Of a stretch of DNA of 64,000 nucleotides, positions 9,152 through 16,876 are shown in pieces. Source of the DNA: Microbulbifer elongatus (GTDB taxonomy: Bacteria > Pseudomonadota > Gammaproteobacteria > Pseudomonadales > Cellvibrionaceae). The number at the start of each line of letters is the position of its first letter. The first letter of the stretch is position 1. The translations under genes and the position numbers were made by a program. Below the pieces are notes generated by a model. The model saw nothing but the letters and a program-made list of their open reading frames with translations. It had not been told where the DNA came from and ran no database searches. The stretch spans positions 620,001 to 684,000 of the forward strand of contig NZ_CP088953.1 in the NCBI RefSeq assembly GCF_021165935.1, read 5' to 3'.

Positions 9152-9700
9152 TTACGGATCAACCGCTTTGAACTCTTCTTCGCCGTGCATCCAGGCGGCG
9201 TGGCGTGGTGCCTTCTTGGTACGGGACCACTCTTCCAGCATATCTTCGGCCACACGCTTCAGCTCCTTGTGCATACCGGGCTTGGCGGTATTGGCGGCGA
9301 GCTCGATACGGTGGCCGTTCGGGTCAAAGAAATAAATGGATTTGAAGATGGTATGGTCGGTAGGGCCGAGCACCTCGATACCGGCCTCTTCGAGCTTCTG
9401 CTTCATTGCCAGCAGTTCGTCCATGCTCTCCACTTCCATCGCGATATGCTGCACCCATTGCGGGGTGTTCTCGTCGCGGCCCATATCCGGTGAATTGGGC
9501 AGCTCGAAAAACGCCAGAACATTGCCCTGCCCCGCATCCAGAAATACATGCATGTACGGATCCGGTGCCCCGGTGGAGGGCACCCTGTCTTCGGCAATGG
9601 CGAGCTGGAAATCCATGCCGAGAAGATCGCGGTAAAATTCCACGGTCTCCTTGGCATCGCGGCAACGGTAGGCCACGTGGTGGATACGTTGTATTGCCAT
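9152..9700 (-). CDS. VOC family protein (glyoxalase/extradiol dioxygenase fold)
   Basis: A 182-residue single-chain vicinal-oxygen-chelate protein. Likely metal ligands are in RIHHVAYRC, VQHIAMEV and GHRIELAANT. The C-terminus carries an unusual charged helical extension (HKELKRVAEDMLEEWSRTKK). It lies between hppD and the FAH gene on the same strand with short gaps, in the slot where a homogentisate dioxygenase or maleylacetoacetate isomerase might be expected; neither of those is seen here. A role in aromatic ring cleavage or in a later step is inferred from context only. Confidence 0.7.
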   Translation of the reverse strand: MAIQRIHHVAYRCRDAKETVEFYRDLLGMDFQLAIAEDRVPSTGAPDPYMHVFLDAGQGNVLAFFELPNSPDMGRDENTPQWVQHIAMEVESMDELLAMKQKLEEAGIEVLGPTDHTIFKSIYFFDPNGHRIELAANTAKPGMHKELKRVAEDMLEEWSRTKKAPRHAAWMHGEEEFKAVDP

Positions 9701-9748
9701 GGTTGGCCTCCCGGTTTTTATTCAGGCTGGGTCAGTCATCGCGGCGCG

Positions 9749-10846
9749 TTACGCCGCGTCTTCGCCCTTGGCCTTATCGCCAATCACGCCGCGCTGCAGC
9801 TGGTCGCGCTCGATGGATTCGAACAGTGCCTTGAAGTTACCCTCGCCGAAACCTTCATCTTCTTTGCGTTGAATAAATTCAAAGAACACCGGTCCCAGCA
9901 TATTTGCGGAGAAGATCTGCAGCAGCAGACGCGGCTGGCCGCCCTCGGTAGTGCCGTCCAACAGAATACCGCGCTTCTGGAATTCTTCGGTGGGTTCACC
10001 GTGGCCCGGCAGGCGCTCTTCCAACATTTCGTAGTAAGTGTCCGGGGGCGGAGTCATAAATTGCATGCCCTGGGCCTTCAGGCGGTCCCAGCAGGCCAGC
10101 AGGTCGTCGCAGGCAAAGGCGATATGCTGGATACCTTCACCGTTGTACTTCATCAGGAACTCTTCGATCTGGCCGCCACCTCCGGCCGCCTCTTCGTTCA
10201 ACGGAATACGGATCTTGCCGTCCGGTGCGGTCATCGCCTTGGACAGCAGGCCGGTGTATTCGCCCTTGATGTCGAAGTAGCGGATCTCGCGGAAGTTGAA
10301 CAGGTCTTCGTAGTAGTTGGCCCAGTAGTCCATGCGGCCGCGATACACGTTGTGGGTCAGGTGATCCAGGGTGTGGAAACCACAGCCTTCGGGGTGACGG
10401 TCTACGCCTTCCAGCCAGTGGAAGTCGATGTCGTAGATGCTCTCGCCTTCCTTATAGCGGTCGATCAGATACAGGGTGGCACCGCCGATGCCCTTGATCG
10501 CCGGCAGACGGAGTTCCATAGGGCCGGTTTCCACGATCACCGGCTGGGCACCCTTCTTGATGGCTTCGTTGTAGGCGAAGGTGGCATCCTTCACGCGGAA
10601 GGCCAGACCACAGGCGGAGGGACCGTGTTCGCGGGCATAGTAGTCCGCGTGGCTGCCTTTCTCGTAATTGGTGATGAAGTTGATATCGCCCTGGCGCCAC
10701 AGTTCGACATCTTTGGTGCGGTGGCGGGCCACCTTGGTGAAGCCCATGGCCTCGAACACGCTCTCCAGGATGCCCTTCTCCGGCGCGGTGAATTCCACGA
10801 ATTCAAAGCCGTCCAGGCCCATCGGGTTCTCAAATAAGTCGGCCAT
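9749..10846 (-). CDS. hppD: 4-hydroxyphenylpyruvate dioxygenase
   Basis: A 365-residue Fe(II) enzyme that turns 4-hydroxyphenylpyruvate into homogentisate. Two VOC repeats are visible, and the three iron ligands of the C-terminal repeat are found in [12 protein letters not shown] (His), [11 protein letters not shown] (His) and VFFEFIQRK (Glu). The start is ATG 10846 ([10 protein letters not shown]), preceded by TGGAGGATCAC; the in-frame ATG at 10858 would swallow this ribosome site. First gene of a three-gene tyrosine catabolism operon with a clear promoter upstream. Confidence 0.95.
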   Translation of the reverse strand: MADLFENPMGLDGFEFVEFTAPEKGILESVFEAMGFTKVARHRTKDVELWRQGDINFITNYEKGSHADYYAREHGPSACGLAFRVKDATFAYNEAIKKGAQPVIVETGPMELRLPAIKGIGGATLYLIDRYKEGESIYDIDFHWLEGVDRHPEGCGFHTLDHLTHNVYRGRMDYWANYYEDLFNFREIRYFDIKGEYTGLLSKAMTAPDGKIRIPLNEEAAGGGGQIEEFLMKYNGEGIQHIAFACDDLLACWDRLKAQGMQFMTPPPDTYYEMLEERLPGHGEPTEEFQKRGILLDGTTEGGQPRLLLQIFSANMLGPVFFEFIQRKEDEGFGEGNFKALFESIERDQLQRGVIGDKAKGEDAA

Positions 10847-10914
10847 GTGATCCTCCATTTATATTGGAATCGTTGTCGAGGCCCGCTACGCGACTTGTGG
10901 CCACGGCGGTGCGC

Positions 10915-10961
10915 TTGGTTTCAAGTGCAACGAATTTAGTTACGCGTGAAACCAATGTCAA
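10915..10961 (-). promoter_or_regulatory. hppD operon promoter with overlapping inverted repeat
   Basis: On the minus strand: -35 TTGACA (10956-10961), a 17-base spacer, and -10 TAAATT (10933-10938). A 9-bp perfect inverted repeat, TTGGTTTCA (10915-10923) and TGAAACCAA (10947-10955), brackets the -10 box, one arm lying in the spacer. It is well placed for a repressor of tyrosine catabolism; which regulator is unknown. The remaining bases up to the flotillin terminator (10962-11120) show nothing recognisable. Confidence 0.65.
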
Positions 10962-11123
10962 GAGATGGTTGAGACAGCTCAACTAGTGATAGATCCAGTG
11001 ACCGGGTTTCGGTGGGAAATTGATGACTGGTAAGTAGAGCGCAGTGCCAATAATTTGCGGAAGCGGGTATCAGGCGGGTACGGCGGAAAGCAATGATCGG
11101 CAGGCAGGTGACGGGAAGCGGGA

Positions 11124-11147
11124 TTCCGGGCCGCTGAGGGCCCGGAA
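11124..11147 (-). terminator. Hairpin downstream of the flotillin operon
   Basis: TTCCGGGCC (11124-11132), loop GCTGAG, GGCCCGGAA (11139-11147): a perfect 9-bp GC-rich stem 15 bases beyond the yqiK stop. There is no clear T tract, so it may stabilise the mRNA end or act weakly as a terminator. Confidence 0.45.
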
Positions 11148-11162
11148 CAGGGAGTTGATGAC

Positions 11163-12857
11163 TTAGAGTTCCGGTTCGGTCACTTTGCTCAGGTCACCCA
11201 CACCGGCTTCTTTCAGCAGTGAGTCTACCAGCGGCGCCATGGCACGATGCTTCAGAGCGCTGCCTACCAGCGCTTCCGGCAGGCTCTGCCCCTGGGACTG
11301 CTCGTCGCCGTCGACGATACCGCCACTGGCACGGCCACCGACGCCATTCAGACCTTCCACGGAGATGATCTTCATGCCGTCGATCTTCTCCAGCGGGCGC
11401 ACGCTCTCGCGCACAATACTGGGCAGATTCTCGTGCAGGCTGAGTACGCGCTTGAGGGCGATCTGCGCTTCGCTCAGGCTGTTCATGGCTTCGTTCATCA
11501 GGCGCTGACCTTCCGCATCCACCGCGTATTTTTCGCGATCCGCTTCCACCTTGATGCGCACAGCTTCGGCTTCGGCGGCGGCCTGCAGGCGCAGGGCTTC
11601 GGCCTTGTCTTCCGCCGCGGCTTTTTCCGCTTCTGCGGCGACCTTGATGGAGGTTGCCTGACGCTCGGCTTCTTTCTGCGCTTCGATAATCTCGATGCGC
11701 TTGTCACGCTCGGCCACTTCCACGTCTTGGGCGGTACGCACCTGTTCTTCTGCCTTCACCGCTTCGGCGCGGGCAACGTTGGCCTGCTGATCGGCAACGG
11801 ACTGCTCTTTGGATTTCTCCGCAACCGCAATCGCGCGCTCCTGCTCGGCAATTTCCACGGATTTTGTTTTGGAAATACGCTGCTCGTCCAGTACCCGCTC
11901 GCGCTCGATTTCCTGCTCCTGCAGACGCTTTTCCTTTTCAATTTCCAGCAGTCGTGTCGCCTGCTCCGCGGCGATACGGGACTGATCGACTTCGCGCTCC
12001 GCTTCAATTTCTGCCTGGCGGGCCGCGCGTTCCTGTGCGGCGGTTTCGCGCGCAATATCCGCTTTCTGTGCGGCTTCGCGGTTTTCCAGTTCGCGCTGCT
12101 GCTCAAGGTGTGCGTAGCGTTTTTCTTTTTCAATTTCCAGACGCTGACGTTCGGCTTCCAGGTTTTTGGTTTCGATCTGGACCCGGGTCTCCTGCTCGAC
12201 GTCGTTCACTTCTTTGCGGCGCGCCTCAATCGAGCGGGTCATGCTGGCGAGACCTTCGGCGTCAAACACGTTGTCCTGGTTGAAAAACTCCTTGCCGGTC
12301 TGGTCCAACCCGGTCAGGGACACGGACTCCAGTTCAAGACCGTTTTTCAGCAGGTCTTCAGACACCACCTGCTGCACCTTCTGCACGAACTGGCTGCGCT
12401 GCTCATGCAGTTCCGCCATTTCCATTTCCGCGGCCACGGAGCGCAGAGCATCAACGAATTTACCCTCGATCATTTCTTTCAGTGCTTCCGGATCCAGGGT
12501 GCGCACACCCAGGGTCTGGGCCGCGTTGGCGATGGCGTCGGTATCCGGTTTAACCCGCAGGTAAAATTCGGCAAGCACATCCACACGCATGCGGTCTTTG
12601 GTGATCAGCGCCTGGTGCTCCTTGCGAGAAACCGCAAGGCGCAGGGTATTCATATTGACCGGAATGATTTCGTGCAATACCGGCAGCACCAGTGCACCAC
12701 CATTCATGATGACTTTCTGGCCGCCCATACCGGTGCGCACAAATGAACGCTCTTTGGAAGCACGCGTATAAAGGCGCGCGAAAATTGTGCCGATAACGAT
12801 CAGGCCGACAAGAACCGCCCCTGCCATGATCGCAATGTTGGATAGATTCTGAATCAC
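11163..12857 (-). CDS. yqiK: Flotillin-like SPFH-domain protein YqiK
   Basis: A 564-residue membrane-anchored protein: one N-terminal transmembrane helix (about 7-27), SPFH/Band-7 domain (about 35-210), a long charged coiled coil rich in Glu/Arg/Gln (about 210-470), and a C-terminal segment with the flotillin-type region PSIVRESVRPLEKIDGMKI. Flotillins scaffold membrane microdomains. Last gene of a four-gene operon, 15 bases after yqiJ; YqiJ-YqiK pairing is the established arrangement. Confidence 0.9.
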   Translation of the reverse strand: MIQNLSNIAIMAGAVLVGLIVIGTIFARLYTRASKERSFVRTGMGGQKVIMNGGALVLPVLHEIIPVNMNTLRLAVSRKEHQALITKDRMRVDVLAEFYLRVKPDTDAIANAAQTLGVRTLDPEALKEMIEGKFVDALRSVAAEMEMAELHEQRSQFVQKVQQVVSEDLLKNGLELESVSLTGLDQTGKEFFNQDNVFDAEGLASMTRSIEARRKEVNDVEQETRVQIETKNLEAERQRLEIEKEKRYAHLEQQRELENREAAQKADIARETAAQERAARQAEIEAEREVDQSRIAAEQATRLLEIEKEKRLQEQEIERERVLDEQRISKTKSVEIAEQERAIAVAEKSKEQSVADQQANVARAEAVKAEEQVRTAQDVEVAERDKRIEIIEAQKEAERQATSIKVAAEAEKAAAEDKAEALRLQAAAEAEAVRIKVEADREKYAVDAEGQRLMNEAMNSLSEAQIALKRVLSLHENLPSIVRESVRPLEKIDGMKIISVEGLNGVGGRASGGIVDGDEQSQGQSLPEALVGSALKHRAMAPLVDSLLKEAGVGDLSKVTEPEL

Positions 12858-12872
12858 TGAGTTTTCTCCAAT

Positions 12873-13532
12873 TTAATTGTTATGCAGCAGATGCGCATTG
12901 GTGGGTCTGATCACACGGAAACAGGCTCCGCGCTCTTCCACCAGTAAGACCTGCTCTCCCTGTGAAAATGTTTCACCGGTATCCGGTTCCACCATCACGT
13001 AATGGGTGGTCCCAAATTCATCGCTAAAGCGCGCCTCCGCGGGCGATCCGGCGCTGGCCTCACCAATAGTGATTACCGCTACGCGCCCAACAAAGGTTTT
13101 TCGCCCCACTGCTTCGGTTTCATCACCCACCGCGAAACGGCGCAACACATTGCCCACAAAACGCACCTGCGGCAGCGCCAGAAACAGCACCGGGATCGCC
13201 AGCAGCCAGCCGGGCAGCAACATTCCAAGCAGCGACTCGCTGAACATCTGGATCAATAGGCCGGTCACGCCGAAACTTACCAGAAATGCGACCAGCAGGA
13301 TCAGTGCCGGTACCTCACCGAAGCGCAGCCAACCGAGCAGCTTGGTCAGGACGCCACCGGCTTCGGTTTCCGGTGCATCCAGATCGATGTCCATGTCCGG
13401 CAGTAAATTGTCGAGCATGTCCGAAATGCCGACGCCGATCATCAGCATCACACCTTCGAGCACGGCAATCATCAACATCAGTACCAGGGCACCGGTGAAC
13501 AACTGATTGCCGTCTTGCAGAAAGAACCCCAT
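12873..13532 (-). CDS. yqiJ: YqiJ family membrane protein with C-terminal OB fold
   Basis: A 219-residue inner-membrane protein. Three or four hydrophobic helices (about 12-35, 72-95, 105-125) are followed by a soluble beta-rich segment (about 145-215, KTFVGRVAVITIG to QVLLVEERG) that resembles the NfeD/OB domain. NfeD-like partners of flotillins help organise membrane domains. Its ATG overlaps the pspA stop codon (TGATG), and it precedes yqiK by 15 bases. Confidence 0.85.
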   Translation of the reverse strand: MGFFLQDGNQLFTGALVLMLMIAVLEGVMLMIGVGISDMLDNLLPDMDIDLDAPETEAGGVLTKLLGWLRFGEVPALILLVAFLVSFGVTGLLIQMFSESLLGMLLPGWLLAIPVLFLALPQVRFVGNVLRRFAVGDETEAVGRKTFVGRVAVITIGEASAGSPAEARFSDEFGTTHYVMVEPDTGETFSQGEQVLLVEERGACFRVIRPTNAHLLHNN

Positions 13533-14200
13533 CAGGCCTCCGTCTGGGTTTTAATTTTCGCCAGACGCTCCTTGATGCGGTTGCTTCGCGCCAGCTCTTC
13601 CAGCTCGGCCAGCTTGCTGGCATCGGCACTGGATTCACTGGTGGGCACACCGGCATTTTCCAAAATACGATTGAAGGCACCGGTAGCCTGCTCCACCTTG
13701 TCCGCTGTACCCCGCTGTGTGCCCGGCTGCTCACCGGTCGCACCACTGGCTACATGCTCGCTTGCCTTCACAAATTCCCGCAGCTGATCGCGCATTTCGC
13801 GCTTTTTGCCCTGCAGTGCGGAAATGTAGGAGTTCAACTCCGCGATTTCCTGGTCGGTTTCGCCGATGGTTTTTTCCAGTACCGGAATCTGCGCTTCGAT
13901 ATCCATCTGCCTGGCGATGGCCGCCTCGGCAAGATCGTCCCGCCCCTGCTGTACCGCCACCTCGATCTGCTCACTCAGAGCAGTGTGACGGGTGTTTTCG
14001 TCGTTCAGGGTTTTGCTGCTGAGATACTTTGCGGCTTCCGCCTTACCCAGCTGATCGCGCACTTCGGCGATGGCGTCGTCGATTTCACGGATGGCCTGCT
14101 CCATCACCAATTGCGGGGTGGCATTTTCCACCGAATCCACCACCGCATTGGCAGAGGCGGAGATAATGCGGGAAATACGTTTTATCAGTCCTTCTTTCAT
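13532..14200 (-). CDS. pspA: PspA/IM30 family phage-shock protein
   Basis: A 222-residue, almost entirely helical protein with the PspA pattern: N-terminal amphipathic helix (LIKRISRIISASANAVV), then long heptad helices (PQLVMEQAIREIDDAIAEVRDQLGKAEA). PspA-type proteins are ESCRT-III relatives that polymerise on stressed inner membranes. No PspF, PspB or PspC is adjacent; instead it is tied to YqiJ/YqiK by overlapping codons, an arrangement that suggests joint membrane repair. Confidence 0.9.
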   Translation of the reverse strand: MKEGLIKRISRIISASANAVVDSVENATPQLVMEQAIREIDDAIAEVRDQLGKAEAAKYLSSKTLNDENTRHTALSEQIEVAVQQGRDDLAEAAIARQMDIEAQIPVLEKTIGETDQEIAELNSYISALQGKKREMRDQLREFVKASEHVASGATGEQPGTQRGTADKVEQATGAFNRILENAGVPTSESSADASKLAELEELARSNRIKERLAKIKTQTEA

Positions 14201-14238
14201 TGTTGTTTCCTTCCTCTTGTTGATCAGTTAATTGGCCG

Positions 14239-14694
14239 TCACCGCTCGAGTAACATTTTCAGACGGTGTCGGATTCGTTCCGCCGTTTGCGGATCTGCAA
14301 GACGCGGCTCTTGTTGCAACGCGATCAGTAGTATTTTTTCCAGAAAGGCTTCCACCGCAGGCAGTGACTTCTGCTCTAGGACCGGCGCCACAGGCTGTTG
14401 GTCCGCACACACCTGAATAGCGGCCGCGCCCTCGCTGACCAATTCCAGCAGAGCTTCCACCAGCAGGCTGCGGGGCTCTTCATCGGCACAGCGGGTTTTT
14501 ATTGGCAACATGGTTTCATTGGAAGCGAGATAGGCGCGGGCAAAGCTCTCCACACCCACGGATTCCCGAGCCATTGCGATCAGCTCGCGCACTTTTTCAC
14601 TCTGGGTGACAGCGCCATTGCGATCAATGGACATCAGGTAGGCATAATCTTCCGCGGAGAGGCGCGCCGATATGGATTGGCTTTTATTGAGCAT
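14239..14694 (-). CDS. Small protein with ribbon-helix-helix-like N-terminus, first gene of the PspA operon
   Basis: The start at ATG 14694 follows CAGGGAATGCC, a good ribosome site, and gives 151 residues. The N-terminal part (SISARLSAEDYAYLMSIDRNG followed by SEKVRELIAMA) reads like a ribbon-helix-helix DNA-binding domain: a short strand, then two helices. The remainder is helical, without a recognised domain. Leading the operon and lying beside an inverted repeat, it may be its autoregulator. I do not recognise the family as a whole. Confidence 0.6.
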   Translation of the reverse strand: MLNKSQSISARLSAEDYAYLMSIDRNGAVTQSEKVRELIAMARESVGVESFARAYLASNETMLPIKTRCADEEPRSLLVEALLELVSEGAAAIQVCADQQPVAPVLEQKSLPAVEAFLEKILLIALQQEPRLADPQTAERIRHRLKMLLER

Positions 14695-14711
14695 GGCATT
14701 CCCTGACTTGC

Positions 14712-14738
14712 GATGTATACAAAAGTACACAGTACATC
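14712..14738 (-). promoter_or_regulatory. Inverted repeat upstream of the PspA operon
   Basis: GATGTA (14712-14717) and TACATC (14733-14738) flank 15 bases containing a possible -10 (TATACA on the minus strand) and two GTAC elements. It is a candidate operator for the small RHH-like protein encoded next to it. A sigma-54 promoter, common for psp operons, is not evident. The rest of the 14695-14850 stretch shows nothing else. Confidence 0.35.
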
Positions 14739-14850
14739 AGGGCGGGTCAATTACATTCCGTTACAGAGCAATTCTCACGACACCCGGCGCGCAAAAAGTC
14801 ACAAGATAACGGAAAGACATACAACTTTCGCCAGCAATGATTTCTGCCGG

Positions 14851-14877
14851 CGAAAAAAAACCACCCGTAGGGTGGTT
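14851..14877 (-). terminator. Intrinsic terminator after fpr
   Basis: AACCACCC (14859-14866), loop GTA, GGGTGGTT (14870-14877). Reading on the minus strand, the stem is followed by a run of eight T. It lies about 170 bases past the fpr stop; the sequence between them (14878-15050) contains no evident gene. Confidence 0.85.
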
Positions 14878-15050
14878 ATCAATACAGGGTTGAACCCTTT
14901 CACTGGTAGGGCCGGCCACATCACTGGCAGGGCACCGGGGTCGACACTTGGAAGTTCAGCTTTCCCACTCTGTCCTTGCGCAATCCTTCACGCGACCACT
15001 TCTAAGTACCGACGCCGCTGCCCTGCCCGGGGCGGCAGGTTCGGACGGGT

Positions 15051-15827
15051 TTACTTCTCTACGAACGCCCGCTCGATCACGTACTCATGGGGAATACCCG
15101 CGCGGGTTTCCTTAAATCCCCACTCGTCCAGAATTCCGGTCAGGTCTTTGAGCATCGCGGGCGAGCCACACAACATAAAGCGGTCCTCTTCCACATTCGG
15201 CTGAGGCACTCCCAGATCACTCAATATTTTGCCGGACAGCATCAGATCCGTGAGCCGGCCGTTATTGCGATAGGGCTCGCGGGTTACTGTGGGGTAATAC
15301 AGCAGCCCCTGTTTCACCATTTCGCCGAAGTACTCGTGCTCCGGCAGCTCCTTTTCGATGTAATCCTGATAGGCCAGCTCAGACTTGAAGCGCACACCAT
15401 GGGTGAGGATCACCTGGTCAAAGCGCTCGTAGACATCCGGATCCTTGATGATGCTCATAAAGGGCGCCAGCCCGGTACCGGTAGACAGTAACCATAGGCG
15501 TTTGCCCGGCAGCAGGTGGTCGGCCACCAGGGTACCCGTGGGCTTGCGGCTAACGAAGATCTCGTCACCGGGTTTGATCTTTTGCAGCTGGGAAGTCAGT
15601 GGGCCATCCGGGACCTTGATGCTGAAGAACTCCAGCTCGTCTTCATAATTGGCACTGGCGATGGAGTAGGCGCGCAACAGCGGACGGCCGTTGGGCTGCT
15701 CCAGTCCAATCATGGTGAAGTGGCCGTTCTCAAAGCGGAAACCGGGGTCACGACTGGTTTTGAAACTGAACAGGGTCTCGTTCCAGTGATGGACCTCGAG
15801 CACCGTTTCCTTATTCAAGTTTGACAT
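15051..15827 (-). CDS. fpr: Ferredoxin/flavodoxin--NADP(+) reductase
   Basis: A 258-residue bacterial-type FNR. FAD-binding motif RAYSIASANY, pyrophosphate motif GPLTSQLQKIKPGD, NADP-binding LLSTGTGLAPFMSI, and a C-terminal end AFVEK resembling the short Azotobacter/Pseudomonas Fpr tail. It moves electrons between NADPH and ferredoxin or flavodoxin, supplying Fe-S and oxidative-stress functions. A LysR gene of FinR type is divergent from it, as in pseudomonads. Confidence 0.92.
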   Translation of the reverse strand: MSNLNKETVLEVHHWNETLFSFKTSRDPGFRFENGHFTMIGLEQPNGRPLLRAYSIASANYEDELEFFSIKVPDGPLTSQLQKIKPGDEIFVSRKPTGTLVADHLLPGKRLWLLSTGTGLAPFMSIIKDPDVYERFDQVILTHGVRFKSELAYQDYIEKELPEHEYFGEMVKQGLLYYPTVTREPYRNNGRLTDLMLSGKILSDLGVPQPNVEEDRFMLCGSPAMLKDLTGILDEWGFKETRAGIPHEYVIERAFVEK

Positions 15828-15940
15828 AACAATAGAACCACTTATTCCTGACTACTTTGCTGGGTGAATTCTAGCGCTGGCATATCTATTGGCAAAATGG
15901 GATATTTCGATATTCGTTATCAGTTATCTGGATATTTGCC
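15828..15940. promoter_or_regulatory. fpr / LysR divergent control region
   Basis: A 113-bp intergenic region holding GATA and TATC arms with a 5-base spacer (15909-15921) and several AT-rich half sites, compatible with LysR-type T-N11-A binding boxes. By analogy with Pseudomonas FinR, the LysR protein is expected to bind here and activate fpr. Confidence 0.4.
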
Positions 15941-16822
15941 ATGCGCTATTCCCTGCGCCAGCTGGAGGTGTTTCTGGCCTGTGCCCACTTCCAGAATGTG
16001 AGCCGGGCCGCCGAAAGCCTGAACATGTCCCAATCCGCCGCCTCCACCGCCCTCAAGGAGTTTGAGCAGCAGTTCGACCTGCGTCTGTTTGAGCGCACCG
16101 GCAAACGTTTGCGACTGAATGAGCTGGGCCGGCAGCTGTGGCCGCGGGCGGAAGAATTACTGGAGCGGGCGCGAGAACTGGAAGCCACCTTGTCGGTACA
16201 CAGTGATCTCGGCCGTCTGAAGATCGGCGCGACCCTGACGATCGGCAATTATCTGGCGGCGGGCATTATGGCGCGCTATATGGAGGAACAGCCGGGTGCA
16301 CGCGTGGAGCTGGAGGTGGCGAATACCGCGGCCATTGCCCAGGGAGTACTCAATTTCGAGCTGGACCTGGGGCTCATCGAAGGCGAACTCAATCACCCCG
16401 ATCTGGAAATGATTCCCTGGCGGGACGACGAACAGGTGGTCTTCTGCGCACCGGATCACCCGCTGGCGAAGTGCGCGCAACTGAGCGACGAGGATCTGCG
16501 GGAGGCCACTTGGATTCTGCGGGAAACCGGCTCCGGTACCCGCCAGACCTTTGAGCGGGCACTAGCGGGCTTGTTGCCGGAGCTGAATATAAGGCTGGAG
16601 TTACAGCACACCGAAGCGATCAAACGCGCGGTGGAAGCGGGACTGGGGATCAGCTGCCTGTCCCGGGTATCCCTGACCGACGCCTTTCGCCGCGGTGCAT
16701 TGGTGGAACTGCCGGTACCGCAGCGGGACTTCAGCCGGGAGTTTTACTTCGCGCTGCACCGGCAGAAATACCGCAGCGCGGGTATCGAGCGCTGGCTGGA
16801 ACTATGCCGGCAGGCTCCGTAA
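15941..16822 (+). CDS. finR: LysR-family regulator, FinR-like
   Basis: A 293-residue LTTR: N-terminal winged helix (LRQLEVFLACAHFQNVSRAAESLNMSQSAAS pattern, residues about 3-60) and a periplasmic-binding-protein-like effector domain (from about 90). Divergent from fpr, the position of FinR in pseudomonads, which activates fpr under superoxide stress. The gene name rests on this context; the sequence alone shows only an LTTR of the CysB/CbbR-like length. Confidence 0.75.
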   Translation: MRYSLRQLEVFLACAHFQNVSRAAESLNMSQSAASTALKEFEQQFDLRLFERTGKRLRLNELGRQLWPRAEELLERARELEATLSVHSDLGRLKIGATLTIGNYLAAGIMARYMEEQPGARVELEVANTAAIAQGVLNFELDLGLIEGELNHPDLEMIPWRDDEQVVFCAPDHPLAKCAQLSDEDLREATWILRETGSGTRQTFERALAGLLPELNIRLELQHTEAIKRAVEAGLGISCLSRVSLTDAFRRGALVELPVPQRDFSREFYFALHRQKYRSAGIERWLELCRQAP

Positions 16823-16849
16823 TCTGCAGAGAACGCTGGCGGAGCCTGC
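16810..16849. terminator. Inverted repeat between convergent LysR and RimK-type genes
   Basis: GCAGGCTCCG (16810-16819) and CGGAGCCTGC (16840-16849), perfect 10-bp arms with a 20-base loop, overlapping the LysR stop codon. No T tract is present, so termination is possible but not proven. Confidence 0.35.
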
Positions 16850-16876
16850 TCTGCAGGTATGCAGTGCAGCGCGGCT

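Noticed and set aside
9548..10837. 429-codon open frame antisense to hppD and the VOC gene
   Set aside because: Spans two recognised genes on the other strand and shows no family motif.
11247..12746. 499-codon open frame antisense to the flotillin gene
   Set aside because: Phe/Leu/His-rich shadow of the Glu/Arg/Ala coiled coil; no domain or ribosome site.
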